Positions 53,311 through 61,971 of a stretch of DNA of 64,000 nucleotides are shown one piece after another. The stretch is from Limnohabitans parvus II-B4 (GTDB lineage: Bacteria > Pseudomonadota > Gammaproteobacteria > Burkholderiales > Burkholderiaceae_C). Both the position numbers and the translations under genes were made by a program. How positions within the stretch are numbered: the first letter of the stretch is position 1; each line of letters begins with the position of its first letter. The notes below the pieces were generated by a model. That model was not told the origin of the DNA. It made no database searches and saw only the letters and a program-made list of their open reading frames with translations. The stretch spans positions 310,001 through 374,000 of the forward strand of contig NZ_NESN01000003.1 in the NCBI RefSeq assembly GCF_003063455.1, given 5' to 3'.

Positions 53311-53864
53311 ATTTTTTGCAGCAGCGCCAGCAGCGTTTTTCGCTGTATTGGCGTGAGCTTGGCGGTTTTTTCTATTTCCAGGTCGCTGGCGGTTTGCTCG
53401 GCCTGCACCATCAAGGCCTGGCCTTTGGGGGTGGCGTGCAGGCCTACGGCGCGGCCATCGTGGGGATGGGGTTTGCGCTCGATCAGGCCGCGAGACTCCA
53501 GCGACTGGATCAAGCCCACCAGATTGGGGGGCAGCAGGTTGAGCGTGGCGCACAGTTGACGCGAAGTCACGCCGGGGTTGTGCTGGATGGTGGACATGAC
53601 CGAAAAATCCACCGGTTTCAGGCCATAGGGTGCCAGTCGCTCCAAAAACAATTCGATGATGCTCAACGCTGCACGTCGGGCGTTGTAGCCCATCAGGGTT
53701 TGCAGATAAGCCGTGTCCACCTTGTCGACCGCCGGGCCCGCGCTGGGCTTTTTGGAGGAGGCCGTGCGCGGCGCTTTGCCCTTCAGGTTCTGCATGGCAC
53801 GGGTGCGCGCCTTCACCGAGCTTGTTGCAAGTTTGGTTGGCAGGAGTTTTTCGGGGCTGGACAT
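53301..53864 (-). CDS. MarR-family transcriptional regulator
   Basis: 187 residues. A basic N-terminal tail of about 50 residues (LPTKLATSSVKARTRAMQN) precedes the MarR domain: dimerisation helices (YNARRAALSIIELFLERLAP), winged helix with NPGVTSRQLCATLNLLPPNL and wing ERKPHPHDGRAVGLHATPKG. MarR proteins repress aromatic and stress genes and release DNA on ligand binding; here the adjacent acyl-CoA dehydrogenase and transport cluster is the likely target. ATG 53864 is 11 bases beyond the dehydrogenase stop. The 3' end overlaps the convergent OmpA gene by 10 bases. Confidence 0.88.
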   Translation of the reverse strand: MSSPEKLLPTKLATSSVKARTRAMQNLKGKAPRTASSKKPSAGPAVDKVDTAYLQTLMGYNARRAALSIIELFLERLAPYGLKPVDFSVMSTIQHNPGVTSRQLCATLNLLPPNLVGLIQSLESRGLIERKPHPHDGRAVGLHATPKGQALMVQAEQTASDLEIEKTAKLTPIQRKTLLALLQKIYL

Positions 53865-53875
53865 GGCGTGGGTGC

Positions 53876-55597
53876 TTATGCCGCTGCCGCTGTGCATTGC
53901 TGCACGATGATGAAGGTGCGCATCTGAAACTCGGGCAGCACCCAGCTGCGCAAGGCCTTAGCCGGGGCCAGCCAGCGTGCGGCGGCATTCGGGGTGTTGG
54001 CATCGACACCGGCTTCAATCCGCAGCCAGGCCCAGTCCATCAGCACCAGGGCCACGGCACGCAGGTAGTCGTCGGCCACACGGAAGGCCAAGGCGGCGTC
54101 TTGCGGCGCGGCCTTGACGATCTGCTCGGTCACGGCGCGCAGCGTCTGGATGCGGGCTTGCGCTGCAGTACTGGCTTTAGCGCCGTGTGGCAAGTCGGCC
54201 GCGATCGTGTCCAGCAGCGCGTTCATGCTCTGGCCACCATCGGCCAGCACCTTGCGCACCAGCAGGTCAATCGCCTGGATTTCGTTGGTGCCTTCGTAGA
54301 TCATGGCCACGCGGGCGTCGCGCACGATCTGCTCGATGCCCCATTCGCGTACATAACCGTGGCCGCCAAACACCTGCAGGCAGTCGCTGCCGCCATGGAA
54401 GGCCTGGTGGGTGAAGACCGATTTCATGACCGGCGTGACCAAGGCGCACCAGTGCTGGGCTGCGGCTTGGGTGTCGGCATCTTGGCTGTGTTTGATCAGG
54501 TCGAGTTCGAGCGCGGTGCGGTAGGCCAGCACGCGACCGGCATCGACCCAAGCGCGTTGCGTGTCCAGAATGCGGCGCATGGCGGGGTGCTCGCCAATCA
54601 GGTCGGCTTCACCCGCGCTTTTGCCTTTGCCCGGCGCACGCATCTGGCGGCGTTCTTGCGCATAGGCGTCGGCTTTTTGCCAAGCAGCGTCCAACAGGCC
54701 AATGCCTTGCAGGGCCACATGCAATCGGGCCGCATTCATCATGACGAACATGGCGTTCAGGCCCTTGCCGGGCTCGCCCACGATCGCGCACACCGCTTCG
54801 TCAAAACGCATCACGCAGGTGGGGCTGCCGTGCAGGCCCATTTTTTCCTCGATGCGGTCGCAGTGCACGCGGCTTCGCGAGCCGTCGGGGTAGAACTTGG
54901 GCACCAGGAACAGTGACAGGCCTTTGGGGCCGGGGGGCGCGTCGGGAAGGCGGGCCAGCACCAGGTGCACGATGTTGTCGGTCAGGTCGTGTTCGCCACC
55001 CGAGATGAAAATTTTGGTGCCGCTGACGGCGTAATTGCCGTCGGGCAGGGGCACGGCCTTGGTGCGGGCCAGGCCCAGGTCGGAGCCTGCATGCGGCTCG
55101 GTCAGGCACATGGTGGCCAGCCATTCGCCGGTGGCCACTTTCTCTAAATACTGCGCTTTGAGCTCATCGCTGGCGTGGTGCTTGATGCACTCGTAAGCGC
55201 CATGCAGCAGGCCGGGCGCCATGGTCCAGCCGTGGTTGGCGGCGGACAGCATTTCGTAGAGCATGGCTTCGAGCACGCTGGGCAGGCCCTGGCCGCCGTC
55301 TTCGGCACTGGCAGCCAACGCAGGCCAACCCGATTGCCAGAACGCTTGGTAAGCGTCCTTGAAGCCCGGCGGCATGTTGACCGCGCCGTCTTTCCACTGC
55401 GCGCCGATTTCGTCGCCGTCGCGGTTGAGCGGGGCGATCACCTCACCCACGAACTTGCCCGCTTCGTCGAGCACTTGCTGCATGAGTCCAGGGTCCACCT
55501 CGGCAAAGGCGGGCAGGGCTTGCAGCTGGGCGGGCGCGTTCAAAACGCGGGACAACACAAACTGCATGTCGTCGGTGCGGGGTTGGTAGGCGTTCAT
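53876..55597 (-). CDS. Acyl-CoA dehydrogenase
   Basis: 573 residues, large acyl-CoA dehydrogenase type with C-terminal extension. FAD and substrate motifs: MCLTEPHAGSDLGLARTKAV, TKIFISGGEHDLTDNIVHLV, QVFGGHGYVREWGIEQIVRD and MIYEGTNEIQAIDLLV with the catalytic-type Glu. Electrons should go to ETF, encoded at 30803-32602. ATG 55597 (MNAYQPRTDDMQFVLS) begins the conserved N-terminus; a TTG five codons upstream overlaps the region next to the livF stop. It resembles the dehydrogenase at 32678 in size and motifs; the two are paralogues. Confidence 0.93.
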   Translation of the reverse strand: MNAYQPRTDDMQFVLSRVLNAPAQLQALPAFAEVDPGLMQQVLDEAGKFVGEVIAPLNRDGDEIGAQWKDGAVNMPPGFKDAYQAFWQSGWPALAASAEDGGQGLPSVLEAMLYEMLSAANHGWTMAPGLLHGAYECIKHHASDELKAQYLEKVATGEWLATMCLTEPHAGSDLGLARTKAVPLPDGNYAVSGTKIFISGGEHDLTDNIVHLVLARLPDAPPGPKGLSLFLVPKFYPDGSRSRVHCDRIEEKMGLHGSPTCVMRFDEAVCAIVGEPGKGLNAMFVMMNAARLHVALQGIGLLDAAWQKADAYAQERRQMRAPGKGKSAGEADLIGEHPAMRRILDTQRAWVDAGRVLAYRTALELDLIKHSQDADTQAAAQHWCALVTPVMKSVFTHQAFHGGSDCLQVFGGHGYVREWGIEQIVRDARVAMIYEGTNEIQAIDLLVRKVLADGGQSMNALLDTIAADLPHGAKASTAAQARIQTLRAVTEQIVKAAPQDAALAFRVADDYLRAVALVLMDWAWLRIEAGVDANTPNAAARWLAPAKALRSWVLPEFQMRTFIIVQQCTAAAA

Positions 55598-55612
55598 GCT
55601 CGATCCGGTCAA

Positions 55613-56341
55613 TTACTTTTTGGCGGCACCCAAATAGGTGTCGATCACGCGGGGGTCTTGGGCCAGGTCGGCGGATTTGCCGTGCAGTCCAATTTCACCC
55701 ATTTCCAGCACATAGCCATCGTCGGCCACGGCCAGCGCGGCGCGGGCGTTTTGTTCTACCAGCACGATGGTCACGCCGGTTTGGCGCAGGGTTTCGATGA
55801 TGGTGAAAATTTCCTTCACGATCAGCGGGGCCAGGCCCAGGCTGGGTTCGTCCAGCATCAACAGCGATGGGCGCGACATCAGTGAGCGGCCCACGGCCAG
55901 CATTTGGCGTTCACCGCCCGAGAGCGTGCCTGCTTCTTGCAGGCGACGCTCCTTGAGGCGGGGGAACAGGTCGAACACATCGTCCAAGCGGCTGCGCCAC
56001 TGCGCGTTGCCCAAGCGCATCTGGCGGTAGCCGCCCAGCACCAGGTTGTCTTCCACGCTCATGGTGCCAAAAAGCTCGCGCTTTTCAGGCACCAGCGAAA
56101 TGCCTTGCATCACGCGTTCTTCGAGCGTCAGGTCGGTGATCGACTGGCCATCGAACTCGATCTGGCCCCTGGCGGGCAGGATGCCCATCAGGCTGTTCAA
56201 GAAGGTGGACTTGCCAGCGCCGTTGGGGCCGATCACGGTGATCACGCTGCCCTTGTCGGCTTGCAGGCTCAGGCCGTGCAGCACTTCGGCTTTGCCGTAG
56301 CCCGCACGCAGGTCGGTGACTTTGAGAAGAGGGGTCGACAT
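55613..56341 (-). CDS. Branched-chain-type ABC transporter ATP-binding protein (LivF type)
   Basis: 242-residue ATPase: Walker A GPNGAGKST, Q-loop MQGISLVPEKRELFGTMSV (the LivF-specific VPEGR-like block), signature LSGGERQMLA, Walker B LLMLDEPSLGLAP and switch His region VLVEQNARAAL. Works with the fused LivM-LivG and LivH proteins and the binding protein encoded next. ATG 56341 (MSTPLLKVTDL) chosen; a frame upstream to 56371 overlaps the previous gene. One base separates it from the previous stop. Confidence 0.94.
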   Translation of the reverse strand: MSTPLLKVTDLRAGYGKAEVLHGLSLQADKGSVITVIGPNGAGKSTFLNSLMGILPARGQIEFDGQSITDLTLEERVMQGISLVPEKRELFGTMSVEDNLVLGGYRQMRLGNAQWRSRLDDVFDLFPRLKERRLQEAGTLSGGERQMLAVGRSLMSRPSLLMLDEPSLGLAPLIVKEIFTIIETLRQTGVTIVLVEQNARAALAVADDGYVLEMGEIGLHGKSADLAQDPRVIDTYLGAAKK

Positions 56342-56342
56342 G

Positions 56343-58112
56343 TCAGTGTTCCGTTCCAAGGTAAGCCGCACGCACGGCAGGACTGGCCTGAATTTCAGCG
56401 GGGGTGCCTTGGGTCAGCAGCGTGCCGAACTCCATCACCACCAGATGGTCGCACACGTCCATCACCAGGCCCATGTCGTGTTCGACCAGCAAGATGCTCA
56501 TGCCCTCGCTTTGCAATTGGCGCAGCACGGCGGCCAAGGCTTGTTTTTCCTTGTGGCGCAAACCGGCAGCGGGCTCGTCCAGCAGCAGCAGCGCAGGATC
56601 GCAGCACAGGGCACGGGCGATTTCCATCAGGCGTTGTGGGCCCATGGCCAGGTTGCCGGCCTGCTCATGCAGGTAAGCGCCCATGCCGATGCGTTCGAGC
56701 TGACGCTGGGCTTCTTTCATCAGGCTTTGCTCTTCGGCCTGGTTGGTGCGCAGCATGGACGAGACCACCCCACTGCGACCACGGGTGTAGGCACCCATGG
56801 CCACGTTTTCGAGCACGGTCATGTCGGGGATCATCTTCACGTGCTGGAAGGTGCGGGCCATGCCCTGGCGCGAGATGTCGCGTGAAGGCATGGCGCTGAT
56901 GTCGCTGCCACGGAACAAGACCTGTCCGCTGGTTTTGGACAACACGCCAGTGATCAGGTTGAAGGTGGTGGATTTGCCCGCACCGTTGGGGCCGATCAGG
57001 CCCACGATCTGTCCCGCAGCGATGTCGAAGCTGATGTCGTTGACGGCGGTCAGGCCACCAAATTGTTTGCGGATCTTGTCCACTTGCAGCACCACATCAC
57101 CTTGCGCGGGCTTGCTGCGTGCAGGCAAGTCGGCTGCATGCTGCCAGTCCACGCTGCGCGGTGCTTTGGGCAGCTTGCGTGCCACGACCGACCACAGGCC
57201 GTCAGGCAAATACTTGAGCACCAGCACCATGGTGATGCCAAACACAATCACTTCGTAACTGCCGCTGGTGCCGATCAGCGCGGGCAAAGCCACTTGCAGG
57301 TAGTCGTCGAGCAGCTTGATGAGTGCTGCGCCCACAATGGCCCCCCAGACATGGCCTACGCCGCCGATCACGGCCATGAACAAGTACTCTATGCCCATCT
57401 TCAGACCAAAGGCGGACGGGTTGACGGTGCGCTGGAAGTGCGCCAGCAACCAGCCCGAGACGCAGGCGAACAAGGCCGCGATGACGAAGATGGTGACTTT
57501 GTAGCGGAAGGTGCTGATGCCCATGGCCTCGGCCATTTGCGAGCCACCCTTGAGCGAGCGGATCGCGCGGCCAGGTCGCGAGTCCAGCAGGTTGAGCAGC
57601 GCAATCGCCCCGGCCAGCAAAATGGCCCAAGTCAGCACAAAGAACAGGCGACCTTGGCCGATGTCGATGCTGCCAATGGAAAGGCTTTTCAGACCCAGCA
57701 GGCCGTCGTATTTGCCCAGGGCATCCAAGTTGCCCATGAGGTAATACAGCGCCAGGCCCCAGGCGATGGTGGCCAGCGGCAGGTAGTGGCCCGACATGCG
57801 CAGCGTGATCAGGCCCACGACCATTGCGCTGACGGCGGTGAACCCTAGGCCCACAAACAAGGTCAGCCAAGGCGACATGCCGGTGTTGAGGGTGAGCCAG
57901 GCGGTGGTGTAGGCGCCGATGCCCACAAAGGCCGCTTGGCCAAACGAGGTCAGGCCACCCACGCCAGTCAAGAGCACCAGACCCAGGCACACCAGGGCAT
58001 ACAGCCCGATGTAGTTGAGCTGGGCGATCCAGAAGTCGGGCAGGGGGGCCAGGGCAATCAGCGGGACCGCTGCGGCCAGCAAAAGCAAGGCGATGTTTTG
58101 TTTTTTGAGCAT
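56343..58112 (-). CDS. Fused LivM-type permease and LivG-type ATPase
   Basis: 589 residues combining two subunits. Residues 1-320: LivM permease with about eight to nine membrane spans (GLTSFGQAAFVGIGAYTTAW, MSGHYLPLATIAWGLALYY, GGVGHVWGAIVGAALIKLL). A linker of about 25 residues leads to a LivG ATPase: Walker A GPNGAGKST, the LivG ARTFQHVKMIPDMTVLENV block, signature NLAMGPQRLMEIARAL, Walker B LLLLDEPAAGL and VEHDM. The signature has Met and Pro where LivG proteins usually have YGQQ. Such fusions are known in Burkholderiales. ATG 58112 is preferred over a TTG two codons before it. Confidence 0.93.
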   Translation of the reverse strand: MLKKQNIALLLLAAAVPLIALAPLPDFWIAQLNYIGLYALVCLGLVLLTGVGGLTSFGQAAFVGIGAYTTAWLTLNTGMSPWLTLFVGLGFTAVSAMVVGLITLRMSGHYLPLATIAWGLALYYLMGNLDALGKYDGLLGLKSLSIGSIDIGQGRLFFVLTWAILLAGAIALLNLLDSRPGRAIRSLKGGSQMAEAMGISTFRYKVTIFVIAALFACVSGWLLAHFQRTVNPSAFGLKMGIEYLFMAVIGGVGHVWGAIVGAALIKLLDDYLQVALPALIGTSGSYEVIVFGITMVLVLKYLPDGLWSVVARKLPKAPRSVDWQHAADLPARSKPAQGDVVLQVDKIRKQFGGLTAVNDISFDIAAGQIVGLIGPNGAGKSTTFNLITGVLSKTSGQVLFRGSDISAMPSRDISRQGMARTFQHVKMIPDMTVLENVAMGAYTRGRSGVVSSMLRTNQAEEQSLMKEAQRQLERIGMGAYLHEQAGNLAMGPQRLMEIARALCCDPALLLLDEPAAGLRHKEKQALAAVLRQLQSEGMSILLVEHDMGLVMDVCDHLVVMEFGTLLTQGTPAEIQASPAVRAAYLGTEH

Positions 58113-58114
58113 GA

Positions 58115-59155
58115 TCAATGGTCCTCGTCCGAATGGCCACTGCGCAAAGAGCGCAGGAGGAGGATGGGCAAGATGAGGGTGAAGACGATCACTTCCTTGA
58201 AGGCACTGGCCCAGAAAGCGCCAAATGCTTCGACGATGCCGACAAACAGGGCTCCCAACAGCGCGCCGGGGTAGCTGGCCAGGCCGCCAATGACCGCTGC
58301 CACAAAGCCCTTGAGGCCAATCAAAAAGCCCGAGTCGTAAAACACGGTGGTGGTGGGTCCAATGAGCAGGCCTGACAGGGCTCCGATCAGTGCGGCCATG
58401 AGGAAGGTCAACTGGCCCGAGGTGTGGCTGGAAATGCCCATCAGACGGGCTCCCGTGCGGTTGACAGCGGTTGCACGCAAAGCCTTGCCGCGCATCGAGC
58501 GCTCAAAGTACAGCCACAGCAAAACAATCAGGGCCAGCGACACGCCGAATATGATCACCGTCTGACCGGACAACATGACCGGCCCAAGCGTGAAGCGCTC
58601 GTCCCAAAATGGCGGGTTGCGAAAGCCTTCTGCACCAAAGAACAACAAGCCCAGACCGGTCATGGCAAAGTGCACACCGACCGACACGATGAGCAGAACC
58701 AAAGGTGTTGCGGCCTCTAAAGATTGGTAGGCCACGCGGTACACCAGGGGGCCAAATGCGGTGACGATGGCCACGCTCAGCAAGGCCTGAGCCCACAGCG
58801 GAAACATTTGCGGCGCTGACCAGATGGCGAGCAGCGACACGAGGACGGGAAACACCAAGGTCTTGAGGGCTGAGCGCAAAGCGCGCAGCAGCTTGCCATG
58901 GTGACGCCAACGCGCGATCAACTCCATCAAGGTGGCCACGCCCGCCAATATCAACAGCAACCACACGGTGCCGGGCGTTTTGCCGGTTTGCAGCATGGCA
59001 AGGGTCAGTGCGCCATAGGCGACGAATTCGCCTTGCGGGATGAAGATCACGCGGGTCACGGTGAACACCAGCACAGTGGCCAGCCCGAGCAGGGCATAGA
59101 TCGCACCATTGGTGACGCCGTCGAGCAGCAAAATGCTGGCGATGGAAAAGTCCAT
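58115..59155 (-). CDS. Branched-chain-type ABC transporter permease (LivH type)
   Basis: 346-residue inner-membrane protein with about eight spans. It opens LLLDGVTNGAIYALLGLATV and VFTVTRVIFIPQGEFVAYGA, the LivH start, and contains GARLMGISSHTSGQLTFLMA, GPTTTVFYDSGFLIGLKGFV and AAVIGGLASYPGALLGALFVG, the permease-coupling region. It is somewhat longer than E. coli LivH because of an insert at about residues 75-125. ATG 59155 gives MDFSIASILLL. Stop is two bases before the LivM-LivG ATG. Pairs with LivM. Confidence 0.92.
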   Translation of the reverse strand: MDFSIASILLLDGVTNGAIYALLGLATVLVFTVTRVIFIPQGEFVAYGALTLAMLQTGKTPGTVWLLLILAGVATLMELIARWRHHGKLLRALRSALKTLVFPVLVSLLAIWSAPQMFPLWAQALLSVAIVTAFGPLVYRVAYQSLEAATPLVLLIVSVGVHFAMTGLGLLFFGAEGFRNPPFWDERFTLGPVMLSGQTVIIFGVSLALIVLLWLYFERSMRGKALRATAVNRTGARLMGISSHTSGQLTFLMAALIGALSGLLIGPTTTVFYDSGFLIGLKGFVAAVIGGLASYPGALLGALFVGIVEAFGAFWASAFKEVIVFTLILPILLLRSLRSGHSDEDH

Positions 59156-59193
59156 GGGAAGCCTTGGAGAAAAACAAGAGGAGCCCTGGTGAA

Positions 59194-59225
59194 GCTGTGC
59201 TGCCCCAGTCATGGGGCAGCACAGC
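59194..59225. promoter_or_regulatory. Strong perfect hairpin between binding-protein and permease genes
   Basis: Fourteen-base perfect arms GCTGTGCTGCCCCA and TGGGGCAGCACAGC with a GTCA loop, 60 bases after the binding-protein stop and 39 bases before the LivH start. There is no T-run on the minus strand, so it is more likely an mRNA-stabilising or processing hairpin than a full terminator. Confidence 0.75.
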
Positions 59226-59284
59226 GTCAAGCGTTGCAGAGGTGGGCTCCCAAAAAGAGAAGCCCCTGCAAACGGTGGCGGGTC

Positions 59285-60418
59285 TTATTCGACCTTGAAC
59301 TTGCCGTCTACCACTTTGGTCATCACGCCTGTTTCCAGTGTGTAACCCCAGTGGTCAGCCGGTGTCCAGTTCATCACGCCATGGGCGAACACGGTGCGGC
59401 CCATGGTCTCCAGGCTGTCACGAATGGCGGCGCGGAACTCGGGGGTGCCGGGCTTGGCTTTCTTCAGGGCCAGGGGGATGGCTTTCTCGGTGGCCACCTG
59501 GAAGTCGTAGGAGTGACCAGCAAACTGGTTGCGTGAGTTGGCACCAAATTCTTTTTCAAACTTCTGCACGAAGTCCAAGGCCAATTTCTTGGAAGGGTGG
59601 TTGTCGGGCAACTGGTCGCCCAAGAGTGCAGGACCGGAGACCACAAAAGTGCCTTCCACCGATTTGCCGCCCACGCGGGACAAGTCAGGTGTGGCAGCGG
59701 CGTGTGTCTGGTAGACCTTGCCTTTGTAGCCGCGCTCGACTAAGCCCATTTGGGGCATGGCTGCGCCCGAACCCGAGGCCACCACCAACATCGCATCCGG
59801 ATTGGCGGAGGTCAGCTTCAAGGCTTGTGGGGTCACGCTGGTGTCGGTGCGGGCAAAACGCTCGGTGCCCACCAGCTTGATGCCGGCCTTGTCCAGCATG
59901 GGGCCGACCGCGTCCAGCCACTGCTGGCCATAGGCGTCGGTGTAGCCCAAAAAGCCGACGGTCTTGACGCCCTGCTTTTTCATGTGCTCGACTACTGCGT
60001 GGCCCATCACGGTGTTGGACTGGGGCAGGCGGAACAGCCATTTGTCTTTGCCTGGGGGCACGCCCACGGGAGAGCCTGCGATTTGCACCGTGCCAGCTTC
60101 AGAGGCGATGTCGGTCATGGCGGCCGCCACAGCGGTGATGCAGGAGCCAAAGATCAGGTCGACCTTGTCTTCGGTCACAAAGCGGCGGGCATTGGCTGCG
60201 CCTTTGCCGGGATCGGTGGCATCGTCCAGGATGATCAGCTGTACTTTTTCACCGCCCAGGGTCTTGGGAAACAGTTGCAGCTGTTTTTGCATCGGGATGC
60301 CCAGGCCGGAGCCGGGACCGGTCAGCGACAGGCTTACGCCGATCTTAATATCAGCCAGCGCAGCGGTGCTGGACACGGTGGTGATGGCCAAAGCCAGCAG
60401 GGTTTTCTTGAGTTTCAT
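59285..60418 (-). CDS. Branched-chain-type ABC transporter substrate-binding protein (LivK type)
   Basis: 377-residue periplasmic receptor. Signal peptide MKLKKTLLALAITTVSSTAA ending ALA before DIKIGVSLSLTGPGS. The two-lobe Peripla_BP_6 fold is recognisable (KVQLIILDDATDPGKGAANA, FGSCITAVAAAMTDIASEAG, NSRNQFAGHSYDFQV-like region). LivK homologues of this group bind a wide range of acids, including aromatic acids, so amino acids are not assumed. ATG 60418 has CGAGGAGA upstream. Next to a thioesterase gene in the same direction. Confidence 0.92.
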   Translation of the reverse strand: MKLKKTLLALAITTVSSTAALADIKIGVSLSLTGPGSGLGIPMQKQLQLFPKTLGGEKVQLIILDDATDPGKGAANARRFVTEDKVDLIFGSCITAVAAAMTDIASEAGTVQIAGSPVGVPPGKDKWLFRLPQSNTVMGHAVVEHMKKQGVKTVGFLGYTDAYGQQWLDAVGPMLDKAGIKLVGTERFARTDTSVTPQALKLTSANPDAMLVVASGSGAAMPQMGLVERGYKGKVYQTHAAATPDLSRVGGKSVEGTFVVSGPALLGDQLPDNHPSKKLALDFVQKFEKEFGANSRNQFAGHSYDFQVATEKAIPLALKKAKPGTPEFRAAIRDSLETMGRTVFAHGVMNWTPADHWGYTLETGVMTKVVDGKFKVE

Positions 60419-60495
60419 GCTTGTCTCCTCGGAGGGTGGGTTGGAAAACACAGGTTAGGGGAAAACGAAAGGGTTGAACAGCGCAAATGCCCGGG

Positions 60496-60915
60496 TCAGG
60501 AGCACAAGGCCTTGATGTCTTCGGGCACCGGGATGGCTTTGATGCGGTCGGGATCATCGGGGTGCTTGATGCAGAAGGCGCGTACTTCGGTGCCTTCGCA
60601 CAAGACGGTGTCGCCGCGCATGACCACATGCTTGTGCACGATGACTTTCTCGCGCCACTCTTGCACGCTGGTGTGGACCTGAATGGTTTCACCATAGGTC
60701 GCGGGGCGGATGAACTTGGTGTTGATCTCCAGCAGGGGCGTGCCGATGATGCCGCGTGTCTTGACCAGCTCGCGCCAGGGCTGCACGCCGCATTGGACAA
60801 AGAAGTTCAAAGACGAGGCGTCCATCCACTTGGAGAAGTTGGGGAAGAAGACGATGCCTGCGGGGTCGCAGTCACCGAACATCACTTGCACTTCGTAAAC
60901 AACGGTTTTACTCAT
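60496..60915 (-). CDS. Acyl-CoA thioesterase (4HBT hotdog fold)
   Basis: 139 residues, single hotdog domain. The active-site loop MFGDCDPAGIVFFPNFSKWM carries the Asp of the 4-hydroxybenzoyl-CoA thioesterase/YbgC type, followed by the central helix SSLNFFVQCGVQPW. It should hydrolyse a short or aromatic acyl-CoA, perhaps releasing product or CoA in the pathway coded by its neighbours. ATG 60915 (MSKTVVYEV) matches the family start. Located between the binding protein and the SDR, preceded by a palindromic repeat. Confidence 0.9.
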   Translation of the reverse strand: MSKTVVYEVQVMFGDCDPAGIVFFPNFSKWMDASSLNFFVQCGVQPWRELVKTRGIIGTPLLEINTKFIRPATYGETIQVHTSVQEWREKVIVHKHVVMRGDTVLCEGTEVRAFCIKHPDDPDRIKAIPVPEDIKALCS

Positions 60916-60952
60916 CAGGCTTCTCTTAGTTGGCGTGAACACGATTCTCAGC

Positions 60953-61022
60953 TGTCATGCCCGACTTGATCGGGCATCCATGCGCATCGAAGGCATGGAT
61001 ACCCGCCTGCGCGGGTATGACA
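60953..61022. repeat. Dispersed palindromic repeat
   Basis: TGTCATGCCCGACTTGATCG with its hairpin partner GGGCATCCATGCG, spacer CATCGAAGGCATGGA, then TACCCGCCTGCGCGGGTATG and ACA. Two hairpins joined by a spacer that contains ATCCATG and its near complement GGCATGGAT. It lies between the thioesterase and SDR genes, with the SDR stop 33 bases away. Confidence 0.9.
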
Positions 61023-61054
61023 AATGTGTGAGGTGCACGCATGTTGTGGTGGTT

Positions 61055-61819
61055 TTAGCGTGGGGCCATGCGCAGGGCACCGTCCAGGCGGATGATTTCG
61101 CCGTTCAGGTGGTCGTTGTGCACGATGTGGCACGCCAGCTCGGCAAATTCGCTGGGCTTGCCCAGGCGTGCGGGGAAAGGGATGCTGGCCGCCAGAGACT
61201 GCTGCACAGGTTCGGGCAAGCTGGCCAAGAGAGGCGTCTTGAACAGGCCGGGGGCGATGGTGCACACGCGGATGCCGTGTTGTGCCAGGTCGCGGGCCAT
61301 GGGCAGTGTCATGCCCGCCACACCCGCCTTGGAGGCGCTGTAGGCCTGTTGGCCAACCTGACCGTCAAAGGCCGCGACCGAGGCGGTGAACACCATCACG
61401 CCACGTGCACCATCTTCCATCGGGTCGAGCTTGGCGCAGGCGGCGGCAAACAGGCGGGCGGCGTTGTAGGTGCCGATCAGGTTGACGTTGATCACCTTGG
61501 CGAAGTCTTCCAGCGGGGCGGCGTTGCCGTCTTTGCCGACCACGCGCTTGGCCGAGCCAATGCCGGCGATTTGCATCAGGATGCGGGCGGGGCCGTGCGC
61601 AGCGGCAGCGGTCTCGATGGCTTGGGCCATGCTGTCCGGTTCAGAGACGTTGCACTTGACCGCAACGCCGTTGATTTCTTTGGCCACGCGCTCGGCGTTG
61701 TCCATGTTGAGGTCGAGCACCGCGACCTTGGCGCCTAGACGGGCCAGTTCGCGAGCCGTGGCTTCGCCCAAGCCGGAGCCACCGCCGGTGACCAGAGCTG
61801 CTTGTCCTTGGATGTTCAT
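61055..61819 (-). CDS. SDR oxidoreductase, 3-hydroxyacyl-CoA dehydrogenase type 2-like
   Basis: 254 residues. NAD motif TGGGSGLGEATARELARLGA with an acidic VAVLDLNMDNAER that favours NAD+, active site TASVAAFDGQVGQQAYSASK (Ser, Tyr, Lys) and the PGLFKTPLLASLPEPVQQSL segment. Overall closest in pattern to HSD17B10/3-hydroxyacyl-CoA dehydrogenase type II, which oxidises 3-hydroxyacyl-CoA. Lying next to a thiolase and acyl-CoA ligase, it likely performs the third step of a beta-oxidation-like pathway. Flanked on both sides by palindromic repeats. Confidence 0.9.
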   Translation of the reverse strand: MNIQGQAALVTGGGSGLGEATARELARLGAKVAVLDLNMDNAERVAKEINGVAVKCNVSEPDSMAQAIETAAAAHGPARILMQIAGIGSAKRVVGKDGNAAPLEDFAKVINVNLIGTYNAARLFAAACAKLDPMEDGARGVMVFTASVAAFDGQVGQQAYSASKAGVAGMTLPMARDLAQHGIRVCTIAPGLFKTPLLASLPEPVQQSLAASIPFPARLGKPSEFAELACHIVHNDHLNGEIIRLDGALRMAPR

Positions 61820-61853
61820 GTCAGTACCTTTCTGTTGTCGCTGAATTTGGTTT

Positions 61854-61966
61854 TGTCATGCCCGACTTGATCGGGCATCCATGCGTAGCAATGCCATGGA
61901 TGCCCGCGTTCGCGGGAATGACAATACATAGGGGGGATTGCCGCGCTTCGCTCGCCATGACAAGTC
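61854..61966. repeat. Dispersed palindromic repeat with an appended second repeat type
   Basis: Full unit at 61854-61923 (TGTCATGCCCGACTTGATCG, spacer, ATGCCCGCGTTCGCGGGAAT, GACA), followed by GATTGCCGCGCTTCGCTCGC and CATGACAAG up to 61966, a different short palindromic repeat built on GCGCTTCGC. It lies between the thiolase and SDR genes. Confidence 0.85.
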
Positions 61967-61971
61967 CATGA

